Shown here: positions 10,652 through 23,700 of the stretch, piece after piece
How the letters are laid out: each line of letters starts with the position of its first letter
How positions within the stretch are numbered: the first letter of the stretch is position 1
From: Closterium sp. Naga37s-1
Taxonomy: Eukaryota; Streptophyta; Zygnematophyceae; Desmidiales; Closteriaceae
Assembly: GCA_947471745.1 (NCBI GenBank)
Contig: CANJKZ010000078.1
Coordinates: 5,761,001-5,825,000, forward strand
Reading direction: 5' to 3'
Length of the DNA stretch: 64,000 nt
The notes under the pieces: model-generated
The model's database searches: none
What the model was told of the DNA's origin: nothing
Seen by the model: only the letters and a program-made list of their open reading frames with translations
Made by a program: the position numbers and the translations under genes

Positions 10652-11007
10652 CCCACACTGCATCCCATCCCATCCATCACACAGCGCCCTGCTGTCAGAA
10701 TACTGGGCTGAAAGAGCAAACGACATGCCAGAATCAATGCATATACATGCTTATTCTCACCATGCACTGATTGTGGTGAGTCGTGATGCTTGCAAGGGCG
10801 AGGATGCACTGGCTGTACTGTGGTGTGGTGGTCAGGCAGACGAGCAGCAGCGTGCATCACCCCCATCCCACACATGCAGCTCCAATGTATGCGCAGTCAA
10901 GCGAATGATCTCCCTCTAACTGCCCCCTGTCGCTTCCGCCCCTCGACCGTCACTGCTGTCCATATTGCCACCCATCACTGCCACCCACTCTCGCCCGTCA
11001 CTGCCAC
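10652..11007. other. Intergenic, no gene seen
   Basis: Mixed-composition sequence between the 39-bp repeat and the duplicated glycosyltransferase exon ends. Nothing recognisable on either strand. Confidence 0.4.
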
Positions 11008-11330
11008 GCATCCAGCAGCGGCAGCACGAGGTTGGCACGGGGCACCGCGCACTGCTGGCGGCGATTGCAGAGATCCATGGTACTGGTCCATGGCACGGCG
11101 CTGGACGAGCGCCACGCCCACCTCCTTCTGCTTCGCCCTCACTGCCCGCTGCCCATCACTTCCACCTGTCACCGGAACCCTTCACTGTCGTCCATCACTG
11201 CCACACGTCCAGCAGCGGCAGCATGCGGTTGGTGCGGTATACCTCCAACTGATACGTCCACTGTGTGGCGCTGGAACTGCCCCATGCCCACCACCTTCTG
11301 CATCTGCCGCACTGCCCTCTGCCCGCCACC
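11008..11330 (-). repeat. Two decayed copies of the glycosyltransferase last exon
   Basis: Segments at about 11206-11330 and 11008-11155 repeat the intact exon end at 11349-11500 (coding strand: cysteine-poor RQMQKEVGMGQFQRHTVD to HRTNLMLPLLDV). Both carry substitutions and indels, and neither keeps a full reading frame. They lie just past the gene's stop codon. Confidence 0.75.
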
Positions 11331-11338
11331 AGCATCTG

Positions 11339-11551
11339 TCACTGCCACACATCCAGCAGCGGCAGCATGAGGTTGGTGCGATGCACCTCCAACTGCTGCC
11401 GCCCGTTATACACGTCCACTGTGTGGCGCTGGAACTGCCCCATGCCCACCTCCTTCTGCATCTGCCTCACTGCCCGCTGCCCCCCCTTGTGCGTGCCCCC
11501 CTGCCCCGCTGCTTCCATCCCCTGCCCCCGCTCCCATGCCATGTGCACCGC
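11339..11551 (-). CDS. Probable GT2-like glycosyltransferase, terminal exon
   Basis: Exon of 70 residues plus stop, preceded by a good acceptor (CCCTGGCAG, exon from 11551, phase 0). It encodes AVHMAWERGQGMEAAGQGGTH, KGGQRAVRQMQKEVGMGQF and HTVDVYNGRQQLEVHRTNL. The GGTHKG-xxAVR block resembles the C-terminal part of GT2-type glycosyltransferases that follows the catalytic region. The N-terminal and DD-containing part is 14 kb away at 25600-27181 on the same strand, beyond the 8-bp array. The middle of the fold is not found between them. The link between the two parts is inferred from strand, order and family pattern. Confidence 0.45.
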   Translation of the reverse strand, partial: AVHMAWERGQGMEAAGQGGTHKGGQRAVRQMQKEVGMGQFQRHTVDVYNGRQQLEVHRTNLMLPLLDVWQ

Positions 11552-11791
11552 CTGCCAGGGGGTGGGGGCCGGGGGGGAGAGGGCATGGGGATGAGGGAGG
11601 GAGGGAGGGAATAGGGTGGGAAGGAAGAAAGGTGGGAGTGTGAGGAGAGGGGGGGTGAGAATGGAGGTTGGGTTTGAGGAGAGTAGTGGTAGATGGAGGC
11701 ACAATGCAGGAGGGAGTGAGTGGGGGCGCAGGAGCAGCGAGGAGCTCAGCACAGCAACAGGGCAGCAGCAGCACAGCAGCTGCACATGGGC

Positions 11792-14700
11792 AGCAGAGCA
11801 GCAGAACAGCAGAACAGCAGAGCAGCAGAACAGCAGAGCAGCAGAACAGGAGAACAGGAGAACAGGAGAACAGGAGAACAGGAGAACAGGAGAACAGGAG
11901 AACAGGAGAACAGGAGAACAGGAGAACAGGAGAACAGGAGAACAGGAGAACAGGAGAACAGGAGAACAGGAGAACAGGAGAACAGGAGAACAGGAGAACA
12001 GGAGAACAGGAGAACAGGAGCACAGGAGCACAGGAGAACAGGAGAACAGGAGAACAGGAGAACAGGAGAACAGGAGAACAGGAGAACAGGAGAACAGGAG
12101 AACAGGAGAACAGGAGAACAGGAGAACAGGAGAACAGGAGAAGAGGAGAACAGGAGAACAGGAGAACAGGAGAACAGGAGCACAGGAGAACAGGAGAACA
12201 GGAGAACAGGAGAACAGGAGAACAGGAGAACAGGAGAACAGGAGAACAGGAGCACAGGAGCACAGGAGAACAGGAGAACAGGAGAACAGGAGCACAGGAG
12301 CACAGGAGCACAGGAGAACAGGAGAACAGGAGAACAGGAGAACAGGAGAACAGGAGAACAGGAGCACAGGAGAACAGGAGAACAGGAGAACAGGAGAACA
12401 GGAGAACAGGAGAACAGGAGAACAGGAGAACAGGAGACCAGGAGAACAGGAGCACAGGAGAGCAGGAGAACAGGAGAACAGGAGAACAGGAGCACAGGAG
12501 AACAGGAGCACAGGAGAACAGGAGAACAGGAGAACAGGAGAACAGGAGAACAGGAGCACAGGAGAACAGGAGAACAGGAGAACAGGAGAACAGGAGAACA
12601 GGAGAACAGGAGACAAGGAGAACAGGAGAACAGGAGAACAGGAGAACAGGAGAACAGGAGAACAGGAGAACAGGAGAACAGGAGAACAGGAGAACAGGAG
12701 AACAGGAGAACAGGAGAACAGGAGAACAGGAGAACAGGAGAACAGGAGAACAGGAGAACAGGAGACAGGAGAACAGGAGAACAGGAGAACAGGAGAACAG
12801 GAGAACAGGAGAACAGGAGAACAGGAGAACAGGAGAACAGGAGAACAGGAGAACAGGAGAACAGGAGAACAGGAGAACAGGAGAACAGGAGAACAGGAGA
12901 ACAGGAGAACAGGAGAACAGGAGAACAGGAGAACAGGAGAACAGGAGAACAGGAGAACAGGAGAACAGGAGAACAGGAGCACAGGAGCACAGGAGAACAG
13001 GAGAACAGGAGAACAGGAGAACAGGAGAACAGGAGAACAGGAGAACAGGAGAACAGGAGAACAGGAGAACAGGAGCACAGGAGAACAGGAGAACAGGAGA
13101 ACAGGAGAACAGGAGAACAGGAGAACAGGAGAACAGGAGAACAGGAGAACAGGAGAACAGGAGAACAGGAGAACAGGAGAACAGGAGAACAGGAGAACAG
13201 GAGAACAGGAGAACAGGAGAACAGGAGAACAGGAGAACAGGAGAACAGGAGAACAGGAGAACAGGAGAACAGGAGAACAGGAGAACAGGAGAACAGGAGC
13301 ACAGGAGAACAGGAGAACAGGAGCACAGGAGAACAGGAGAACAGGAGAACAGGAGAACAGGAGAACAGGAGAACAGGAGAACAGGAGAACAGGAGAACAG
13401 GAGCACAGGAGAACAGGAGAACAGGAGAACAGGAGCACAGGAGCACAGGAGAACAGGAGAACAGGAGCACAGGAGAACAGGAGAACAGGAGAACAGGAGA
13501 ACAGGAGCACAGGAGCACAGGAGAACAGGAGAACAGGAGAACAGGAGCACAGGAGCACAGGAGAACAGGAGAACAGGAGAACAGGAGAACAGGAGAACAG
13601 GAGAACAGGAGCACAGGAGAACAGGAGAACAGGAGAACAGGAGAACAGGAGAACAGGAGAACAGGAGAACAGGAGAACAGGAGAACAGGAGCACAGGAGA
13701 GCAGGAGAACAGGAGAACAGGAGAACAGGAGCACAGGAGAACAGGAGCACAGGAGAACAGGAGAACAGGAGAACAGGAGAACAGGAGAACAGGAGAACAG
13801 GAGAACAGGAGAACAGGAGAACCAGGAGACAGGGAAGAACAGGAGAACAGGAGAACAGGAGAACAGGAGAACAGGAGCACGGAGAACAGGAGAACAGGAG
13901 AACAGGAGAACAGGAGAACAGGAGAACAGGAGAACAGGAGAACAGGAGAACAGGAGAACAGGAGAACAGGAGAACAGGAGAACAGGAGAACAGGAGAACA
14001 GGAGCACAGGAGAACAGGAGAACAGGGAGAACAGGAGAACAGGAGAACAGGAGAACAGGAGAACAGGAGAACAGGAGAACAGGAGAACAGGAGAACAGGA
14101 GAACAGGAGAACAGGAGAACAGGAGAACAGGAGAACAGGAGAACAGGAGAACAGGAGAACAGGAGAACAGGAGAACAGGAGAACAGGAGAACAGGAGAAC
14201 AGGAGAACAGGAGAAACAGGAGAACAGGAGAACAGGGAGAACAGGAGAACAGTGAGAACAGGAGAACAGGAGAACAGGAGAACAGGAGAAACAGGAGAAC
14301 AGGAGAACAGGAGAACAGGAGAACAGGAGAACAGGAGAACAGGAGAACAGGAGAACAGGAGAACAGGAGAACAGGAGAACAGGAGCACAGGAGACAGGAG
14401 AACAGGAGAACAGGAGAACAGGAGAACAGGAGAACAGGAGAACAGGAGAACAGGAGAACAGGAGAACAGGAGAACAGGAGAACAGGAGAACAGGAGAACA
14501 GGAGAACAGGAGCACAGGAGAACAGGAGAACAGGAGCACAGGAGCACAGGAGCACAGGAGAACAGGAGAACAGGAGAACAGGAGAACAGGAGAACAGGAG
14601 AACAGGAGAACAGGAGAACAGGAGAACAGGAGAACAGGAGAACAGGAGAACAGGAGAACAGGAGAACAGGAGAACAGGAGAACAGGAGAACAGGAGAACA

Positions 14701-17700
14701 GGAGAACAGGAGCACAGGAGCACAGGAGAACAGGAGAACAGGAGAACAGGAGAACAGGAGAACAGGAGAACAGGAGAACAGGAGAACAGGAGAACAGGAG
14801 AACAGGAGAACAGGAGAACAGGAGAACAGGAGAAACAGGAGAACAGGAGAACAGGAGAACAGGAGAACAGGAGAACAGGAGAACAGGAGAACAGGAGAAC
14901 AGGAGAACAGGAGAACAGGAGAACAGGAGAACAGGAGAACAGGAGAACAGGAGACAGGAGAACAGGAGAACAGGAGCACAGGAGAACAGGAGAACAGGAG
15001 AACAGGAGAACAGGAGAACAGGAGAACAGGAGAACAGGAGAACAGGAGAACAGGAGAACAGGAGATCAGGAGACAGGAGAACAGGAGAACAGGAGAACAG
15101 GAGAACAGGAGAACAGGAGAACAGGAGAACAGGAGAACAGGAGAACAGGAGAACAGGAGAACAGGAGCACAGGAGAGCAGGAGAACAGGAGAACAGGAGC
15201 ACAGGAGAACAGGAGAACAGGAGAACAGGAGAACAGGAGAACAGGAGAACAGGAGAACAGGAGCACAGGAGAACAGGAGAACAGGAGAACAGGAGAACAG
15301 GAGAACAGGAGAACAGGAGCACAGGAGAACAGGAGAACAGGAGAACAGGAGAACAGGAGAACAGGAGCACAGGAGAACAGGAGAACAGGAGCACAGGGAG
15401 CACAGGAGCACAGGAGAACAGGAGAACAGGAGAACAGGAGAACAGGAGAACAGGAGAACAGGAGAACAGGAGAACAGGAGAACAGGAGAACAGGAGAACA
15501 GGAGAACAGGAGAACAGGAGAACAGGAGAACAGGAGAACAGGAGAACAGGAGAACAGGAGAACTGGAGAACAGGAGAACAGGAGAACAGGAGAACAGGAG
15601 AACAGGAGAACAGGAGAACAGGAGCACAGGAGAACAGGAGAACAGGAGAACAGGAGAACAGGAGAACAGGAGAACAGGAGAACAGGAGAACAGGAGAACA
15701 GGAGAACAGGAGAACAGGAGAACAGGAGAACAGGAGAACAGGAGAACAGGAGAACAGGAGAACAGGAGAACAGGAGAACAGGAGAACAGGAGAACAGGAG
15801 AACAGGAGAACAGGAGAACAGGAGAAAGGAGCACAGAGAACAGGAGAACAGGAGAACAGGAGAACAGGAGAACAGGAGTAACAGGAGAACAGGAGAACAG
15901 GAGAACAGGAGAACAGGAGAACAGGAGAACAGGAGAAACAGGAGAACAGGAGAACAGGAGAACAGGAGAACAGGAGAACAGGAGAACAGGAGAACAGGAG
16001 AACAGGAGAACAGGAGAACAGGAGAACTGGAGAACTGGAGAACAGGAGAACAGGAGAACAGGAGAACAGGAGAACAGGAGAACAGGAGAACAGGAGCACA
16101 GGAGAACAGGAGAACAGGAGAACAGGAGAACAGGAGAACAGGAGAACAGGAGAACAGGAGAACAGGAGAACAGGAGAACAGGAGAACAGGAGAACAGGAG
16201 AACAGGAGAACAGGAGAACAGGAGCACAGGAGAACAGGAGAACAGGAGAACAGGAGAACAGGAGAACAGGAGAACAGGAGAACAGGAGAACAGGAGAACA
16301 GGAGAACAGGAGCACAGGAGCAAAGGAGCACAGGAGCACAGGAGCACAGGAGCACAGGAGCACAGGAGCACAGGAGCACAGGAGCACAGGAGCACAGGAG
16401 AACAGGAGAACAGGAGCACAGGAGCACAGGAGCACAGGAGAACAGGAGAACAGGAGCACAGGAGCACAGGAGCACAGGAGCACAGGAGCACAGGAGCACA
16501 GGAGCACAGGAGCACAGGAGCACAGGAGCACAGGAGCACAGGAGCACAGGAGCACAGGAGCACAAGAGCACAGGAGAACAGGAGAACAGGAGCACAGGAG
16601 CACAGGAGCACAGGAGCACAGGAGCACAGGAGAACAGGAGAACAGGAGCACAGGAGCACAGGAGCACAGGAGCACAGGAGCACAGGAGCACAGGAGCACA
16701 GGAGCACAGGAGCACAGGAGCACAGGAGAACAGGAGCACAGGAGAACAGGAGAACAGGAGCACAGGAGCACAGGAGCACAGGAGAACAGGAGACAGGAGC
16801 ACAGGAGCACAGGAGCACAGGAGCACAGGAGCACAGGAGCACAGGAGCACAGGAGCACAGGAGCACAGGAGAACAGGAGCACAGGAGAACAGGAGAACAG
16901 GAGAACAGGAGAACAGGAGCACAGGAGAACAGGAGAACAGGAGCACAGGAGAACAGGAGAACAGGAGCACAGGAGCACAGGAGAACAGGAGAACAGGAGA
17001 ACAGGAGAACAGGAGAACAGGAGAACAGGAGAACAGGAGAACAGGAGAACAGGAGAACAGGAGAACAGGAGAACAGGAGAACAGGAGAACAGGAGAACAG
17101 GAGAACAGGAGAACAGGAGAACAGGAGAACAGGAGAACAGGAGCACAGGAGCACAGGAGAACAGGAGAACAGGAGAACAGGAGAACAGGAGAACAGGAGA
17201 ACAGGAGAACAGGAGAACAGGAGAACAGGAGAACAGGAGAACAGGAGAACAGGAGAACAGGAGAACAGGAGAACAGGAGAACAGGAGAACAGGAGAACAG
17301 GAGAACAGGAGAACAGGAGAACAGGAGAACAGGAGAACAGGAGAACAGGAGAACTGGAGAACTGGAGAACAGGAGAACAGGAGAACAGGAGAACAGGAGA
17401 ACAGGAGAACAGGAGAACAGGAGCACAGGAGAACAGGAGAACAGGAGAACAGGAGAACAGGAGAACAGGAGAACAGGAGAACAGGAGAACAGGAGAACAG
17501 GAGAACAGGAGAACAGGAGAACAGGAGAACAGGAGAACAGGAGCACAGGAGAACAGGAGAACAGGAGAACAGGAGAACAGGAGAACAGGAGAACAGGAGA
17601 ACAGGAGAACAGGAGAACAGGAGAACAGGAGCACAGGAGCAAAGGAGCACAGGAGCACAGGAGCACAGGAGCACAGGAGCACAGGAGCACAGGAGCACAG

Positions 17701-20700
17701 GAGCACAGGAGCACAGGAGAACAGGAGAACAGGAGCACAGGAGCACAGGAGCACAGGAGAACAGGAGACAGGAGCACAGGAGCACAGGAGCACAGGAGCA
17801 CAGGAGCACAGGAGCACAGGAGCACAGGAGCACAGGAGCACAGGAGCACAGGAGCACAGGAGCACAGGAGCACAGGAGCACAGGAGAACAGGAGAACAGG
17901 AGCACAGGAGCACAGGAGCACAGGAGCACAGGAGCACAGGAGAACAGGAGAACAGGAGCACAGGAGCACAGGAGCACAGGAGCACAGGAGCACAGGAGCA
18001 CAGGAGCACAGGAGCACAGGAGCACAGGAGCACAGGAGAACAGGAGCACAGGAGAACAGGAGAACAGGAGCACAGGAGCACAGGAGCACAGGAGAACAGG
18101 AGAACAGGAGCACAGGAGCACAGGAGCACAGGAGCACAGGAGCACAGGAGCACAGGAGCACAGGAGCACAGGAGCACAGGAGCACAGGAGAACAGGAGCA
18201 CAGGAGAACAGGAGAACAGGAGCACAGGAGAACAGGAGCACAGGAGAACAGGAGAACAGGAGCACAGGAGAACAGGAGAACAGGAGCACAGGAGCACAGG
18301 AGAACAGGAGAACAGGAGACACAGGAGCACAGGAGAACAGGAGAACAGGAGCACAGGAGAACAGGAGAACAGGAGCACAGGAGCACAGGAGCACAGGAGC
18401 ACAGGAGCACAGGAGCACAGGAGCACAGGAGCACAGGAGCACAGGAGCACAGGAGAACAGGAGCACAGGAGAACAGGAGAACAGGAGCACAGGAGAACAG
18501 AAGCACAGGAGAACAGGAGAACAGGAGCACAGGAGAACAGGAGAACAGGAGCACAGGAGCACAGGAGAACAGGAGAACAGGAGAACAGGAGCACAGGAGC
18601 ACAGGAGAACAGGAGAACAGGAGCACAGGAGAACAGGAGCACAGGAGCACAGGAGCACAGGAGCACAGGAGCACAGGAGCACAGGAGCACAGGAGCACAG
18701 GAGCACAGGAGCACAGGAGCACAGGAGCACAGGAGCACAGGAGCACAGGAGCACAGGAGCACAGGAGCACAGGAGAACAGGAGCACAGGAGCACAGGAGC
18801 ACAGGAGAACAGGAGCACAGGAGCACAGGAGCACAGGAGCACAGGAGCACAGGAGCACAGGAGCACAGGAGCACAGGAGCACAGGAGCACAGGAGCACAG
18901 GAGCACAGGAGCACAGGAGCACAGGAGCACAGGAGCACAGGAGCACAGGAGCACAGGAGCACAGGAGCACAGGAGCACAGGAGCACAGGAGCACAGGAGC
19001 ACAGGAGCACAGGAGCACAGGAGCACAGGAGCACAGGAGCACAGGAGCACAGGAGCACAGGAGCACAGGAGCACAGGAGCACAGGAGCACAGGAGCACAG
19101 GAGCACAGGAGCACAGGAGCACAGGAGCACAGGAGCACAGGAGCACAGGAGCACAGGAGCACAGGAGCACAGGAGCACAGGAGCACAGGAGCACAGGAGC
19201 ACAGGAGCACAGGAGCACAGGAGCACAGGAGCACAGGAGCACAGGAGCACAGGAGCACAGGAGCACAGGAGCACAGGAGCACAGGAGCACAGGAGCACAG
19301 GAGCACAGGAGCACAGGAGCACAGGAGCACAGGAGCACAGGAGCACAGGAGCACAGGAGCACAGGAGCACAGGAGCACAGGAGCACAGGAGCACAGGAGC
19401 ACAGGAGCACAGGAGCACAGGAGCACAGGAGCACAGGAGCACAGGAGCACAGGAGCACAGGAGCACAGGAGCACAGGAGCACAGGAGAACAGGAGCACAG
19501 GAGCACAGGAGCACAGGAGCACAGGAGCACAGGAGCACAGGAGCACAGGAGCACAGGAGCACAGGAGCACAGGAGCACAGGAGCACAGGAGCACAGGAGC
19601 ACAGGAGCACAGGAGCACAGGAGCACAGGAGCACAGGAGCACAGGAGCACAGGAGCACAGGAGCACAGGAGCACAGGAGCACAGGAGCACAGGAGCACAG
19701 GAGCACAGGAGCACAGGAGCACAGGAGCACAGGAGCACAGGAGCACAGGAGCACAGGAGCACAGGAGCACAGGAGCACAGGAGCACAGGAGCACAGGAGC
19801 ACAGGAGCACAGGAGCACAGGAGCACAGGAGCACAGGAGCACAGGAGCACAGGAGCACAGGAGCACAGGAGCACAGGAGCACAGGAGCACAGGAGCACAG
19901 GAGCACAGGAGCACAGGAGCACAGGAGCACAGGAGCACAGGAGCACAGGAGCACAGGAGCACAGGAGCACAGGAGCACAGGAGCACAGGAGCACAGGAGC
20001 ACAGGAGCACAGGAGCACAGGAGCACAGGAGCACAGGAGCACAGGAGCACAGGAGCACAGGAGCACAGGAGCACAGGAGCACAGGAGCACAGGAGCACAG
20101 GAGCACAGGAGCACAGGAGCACAGGAGCACAGGAGCACAGGAGCACAGGAGCACAGGAGCACAGGAGCACAGGAGCACAGGAGCACAGGAGCACAGGAGC
20201 ACAGGAGCACAGGAGCACAGGAGCACAGGAGCACAGGAGCACAGGAGCACAGGAGCACAGGAGCACAGGAGCACAGGAGCACAGGAGCACAGGAGCACAG
20301 GAGCACAGGAGCACAGGAGCACAGGAGCACAGGAGCACAGGAGCACAGGAGCACAGGAGCACAGGAGCACAGGAGCACAGGAGCACAGGAGCACAGGAGC
20401 ACAGGAGCACAGGAGCACAGGAGCACAGGAGCACAGGAGCACAGGAGCACAGGAGCACAGGAGCACAGGAGCACAGGAGCACAGGAGCACAGGAGCACAG
20501 GAGCACAGGAGCACAGGAGCACAGGAGCACAGGAGCACAGGAGCACAGGAGCACAGGAGCACAGGAGCACAGGAGCACAGGAGCACAGGAGCACAGGAGC
20601 ACAGGAGCACAGGAGCACAGGAGCACAGGAGCACAGGAGCACAGGAGCACAGGAGCACAGGAGCACAGGAGCACAGGAGCACAGGAGCACAGGAGCACAG

Positions 20701-23700
20701 GAGCACAGGAGCACAGGAGCACAGGAGCACAGGAGCACAGGAGCACAGGAGCACAGGAGCACAGGAGCACAGGAGCACAGGAGCACAGGAGCACAGGAGC
20801 ACAGGAGCACAGGAGCACAGGAGCACAGGAGCACAGGAGCACAGGAGCACAGGAGCACAGGAGCACAGGAGCACAGGAGCACAGGAGCACAGGAGCACAG
20901 AGCACAGGAGCACAGGAGCACAGGAGCACAGGAAGCACAGGAGCACAGGAGCACAGTGAGCACAGGAGCACAGGAGCACAGGAGCACAGGAGCACAGGAG
21001 CACGGAGCGACAGGAGCACAGGAGCACAGGAGCACAGGAGGCACAGGAGGCACAGGAGCACAGGAGCACAGGAGCACAGGAGCACAGGAGCACAGGAGCA
21101 CAGGAGCACAGGAAGCACAGGAGCACAGGAGCACAGGAGCACAGGAGCACAGGAGCACAGGAGCACAGGAGCACAGGAGCACAGGAGCACAGGAGCACAG
21201 GAGCAAGGAGCACAGGAGCACAGAGCACAGGAAGCCAGGAGCACAGGAGCACAGGAGCACGGGAGACAGGGAGCAACAGGAGCACAGGAGCACAGGAGCA
21301 CAGGAGCACAGGAGCACAGGAGCACAGGAGCACAGGAGCACAGGAGCACAGGAGCACAGGAGCACAGTAGCACAGGAGCACAGGAGCACAGGAGCACAGG
21401 AGCACAGGAGCACAGGAGCACAGGAGCACAGGAGCACAGGAGCACAGGAGCACAGGAGCACAGGAGCACAGGAGCACAGGAGCACAGGAGCACAGGAGCA
21501 CAGGAGCACAGGAGCACAGGAGCACAGGAGCACAGGAGCACAGGAGCACAGGAGCACAGGAGCACAGGAGCACAGGAGCACAGGAGCACAGGAGCACAGG
21601 AGCACAGGAGCACAGGAGCACAGGAGCACAGGAGCACAGGAGCACAGGAGCACAGGAGCACAGGAGCACAGGAGCACAGGAGCACAGGAGCACAGGAGCA
21701 CAGGAGCACAGGAGCACAGGAGCACAGGAGCACAGGAGCACAGGAGCACAGGAGCACAGGAGCACAGGAGCACAGGAGCACAGGAGCACAGGAGCACAGG
21801 AGCACAGGAGCACAGGAGCACAGGAGCACAGGAGCACAGGAGCACAGGAGCACAGGAGCACAGGAGCACAGGAGCACAGGAGCACAGGAGCACAGGAGCA
21901 CAGGAGCACAGGAGCACAGGAGCACCGGAGCACAGGAGCACAGGAGCACAGGAGCACAGGAGCACAGGAGCACAGGAGCACAGAGCACAGGAGCACAGGA
22001 GCACAGAGCACAGGAGCACAGGAGCACAGGAGCACAGGAGCACAGGAGCACAGGAGCACAGGAGCACAGGAGCACAGGAGCACAGGAGCACAGGAGCACA
22101 GGAGCACACAGGAGCACAGGAGCACAGGAGCACAGGAGCACAGGAGCACAGGAGCACAGGAGCACAGGAGCACAGGAGCACAGGGAGCACAGGAGCACAG
22201 GAGCACAGGAGCACAGGAGCACAGGAAGCACAGAGCAAGGAGCACAGGAGCACAGGAGCACAGGAGCACAGGAGCACAGGAGCACAGGAGCACAGGAGCA
22301 CAGGAGCACAGGAGCACAGGAGCACAGGAGCACAGGAGCACAGGAGCACAGGAGCACTAGGAGCACAGGAGCACAGGAGCACAGGAGCACAGGAGCACAG
22401 GAGCACAGGAGCACAGGAGCACAGGAGCACAGGAGCACAGGAGCACAGGAGCACAGGAGCACAGGAGCACAGGAGCACAGGAGCACAGGAGCACAGGAGC
22501 ACAGGAGCACAGGAGCACAGGAGCACAGGAGCACAGGAGCACAGGAGCACAGGAGCACAGGAGCACAGGAGCACAGGAGCACAGGAGCACAGGAGCACAG
22601 GAGCACAGGAGCACAGGAGCACAGGAGCACAGGAGCACAGGAGCACAGGAGCACAGGAGCACAGGAGCACAGGAGCACAGGAGCACAGGAGCACAGGAGC
22701 ACAGGAGCACAGGAGCACAGGAGCACAGGAGCACAGGAGCACAGGAGCACAGGAGCACAGGAGCACAGGAGCACAGGAGCACAGGAGCACAGGAGCACAG
22801 GAGCACAGGAGCACAGGAGCACAGGAGCACAGGAGCACAGGAGCACAGGAGCACAGGAGCACAGGAGCACAGGAGCACAGGAGCACAGGAGCACAGGAGC
22901 ACAGGAGCACAGGAGCACAGGAGCACAGGAGCACAGGAGCACAGGAGCACAGGAGCACAGGAGCACAGGAGCACAGGAGCACAGGAGCACAGGAGCACAG
23001 GAGCACAGGAGCACAGGAGCACAGGAGCACAGGAGCACAGGAGCACAGGAGCACAGGAGCACAGGAGCACAGGAGCACAGGAGCACAGGAGCACAGGAGC
23101 ACAGGAGCACAGGAGCACAGGAGCACAGGAGCACAGGAGCACAGGAGCACAGGAGCACAGGAGCACAGGAGCACAGGAGCACAGGAGCACAGGAGCACAG
23201 GAGCACAGGAGCACAGGAGCACAGGAGCACAGGAGCACAGGAGCACAGGAGCACAGGAGCACAGGAGCACAGGAGCACAGGAGCACAGGAGCACAGGAGC
23301 ACAGGAGCACAGGAGCACAGGAGCACAGGAGCACAGGAGCACAGGAGCACAGGAGCACAGGAGCACAGGAGCACAGGAGCACAGGAGCACAGGAGCACAG
23401 GAGCACAGGAGCCAAGGAGCACCAGGAGCACAGGAGCACAGGAGCACAGGAGCACAGGAGCACAGGAGCACAGGAGCACCGAGCACAGGAGCACAGGAGC
23501 ACAGGAGCACAGGAGCACAGGAGCACAGGAGCACAGGAGCACAGGAGCACAGGAGCACAGGAGCACAGGAGCACAGGAGTCACAGGAGCACAGGAGCACA
23601 GGAGCACAGGAGCACAGGAGCACAGGAGCACAGGAGCACAGGAGCACAGGAGCACAGGAGCACAGGAGCACAGGAGCACAGGAGCACAGGAGCACAGGAG

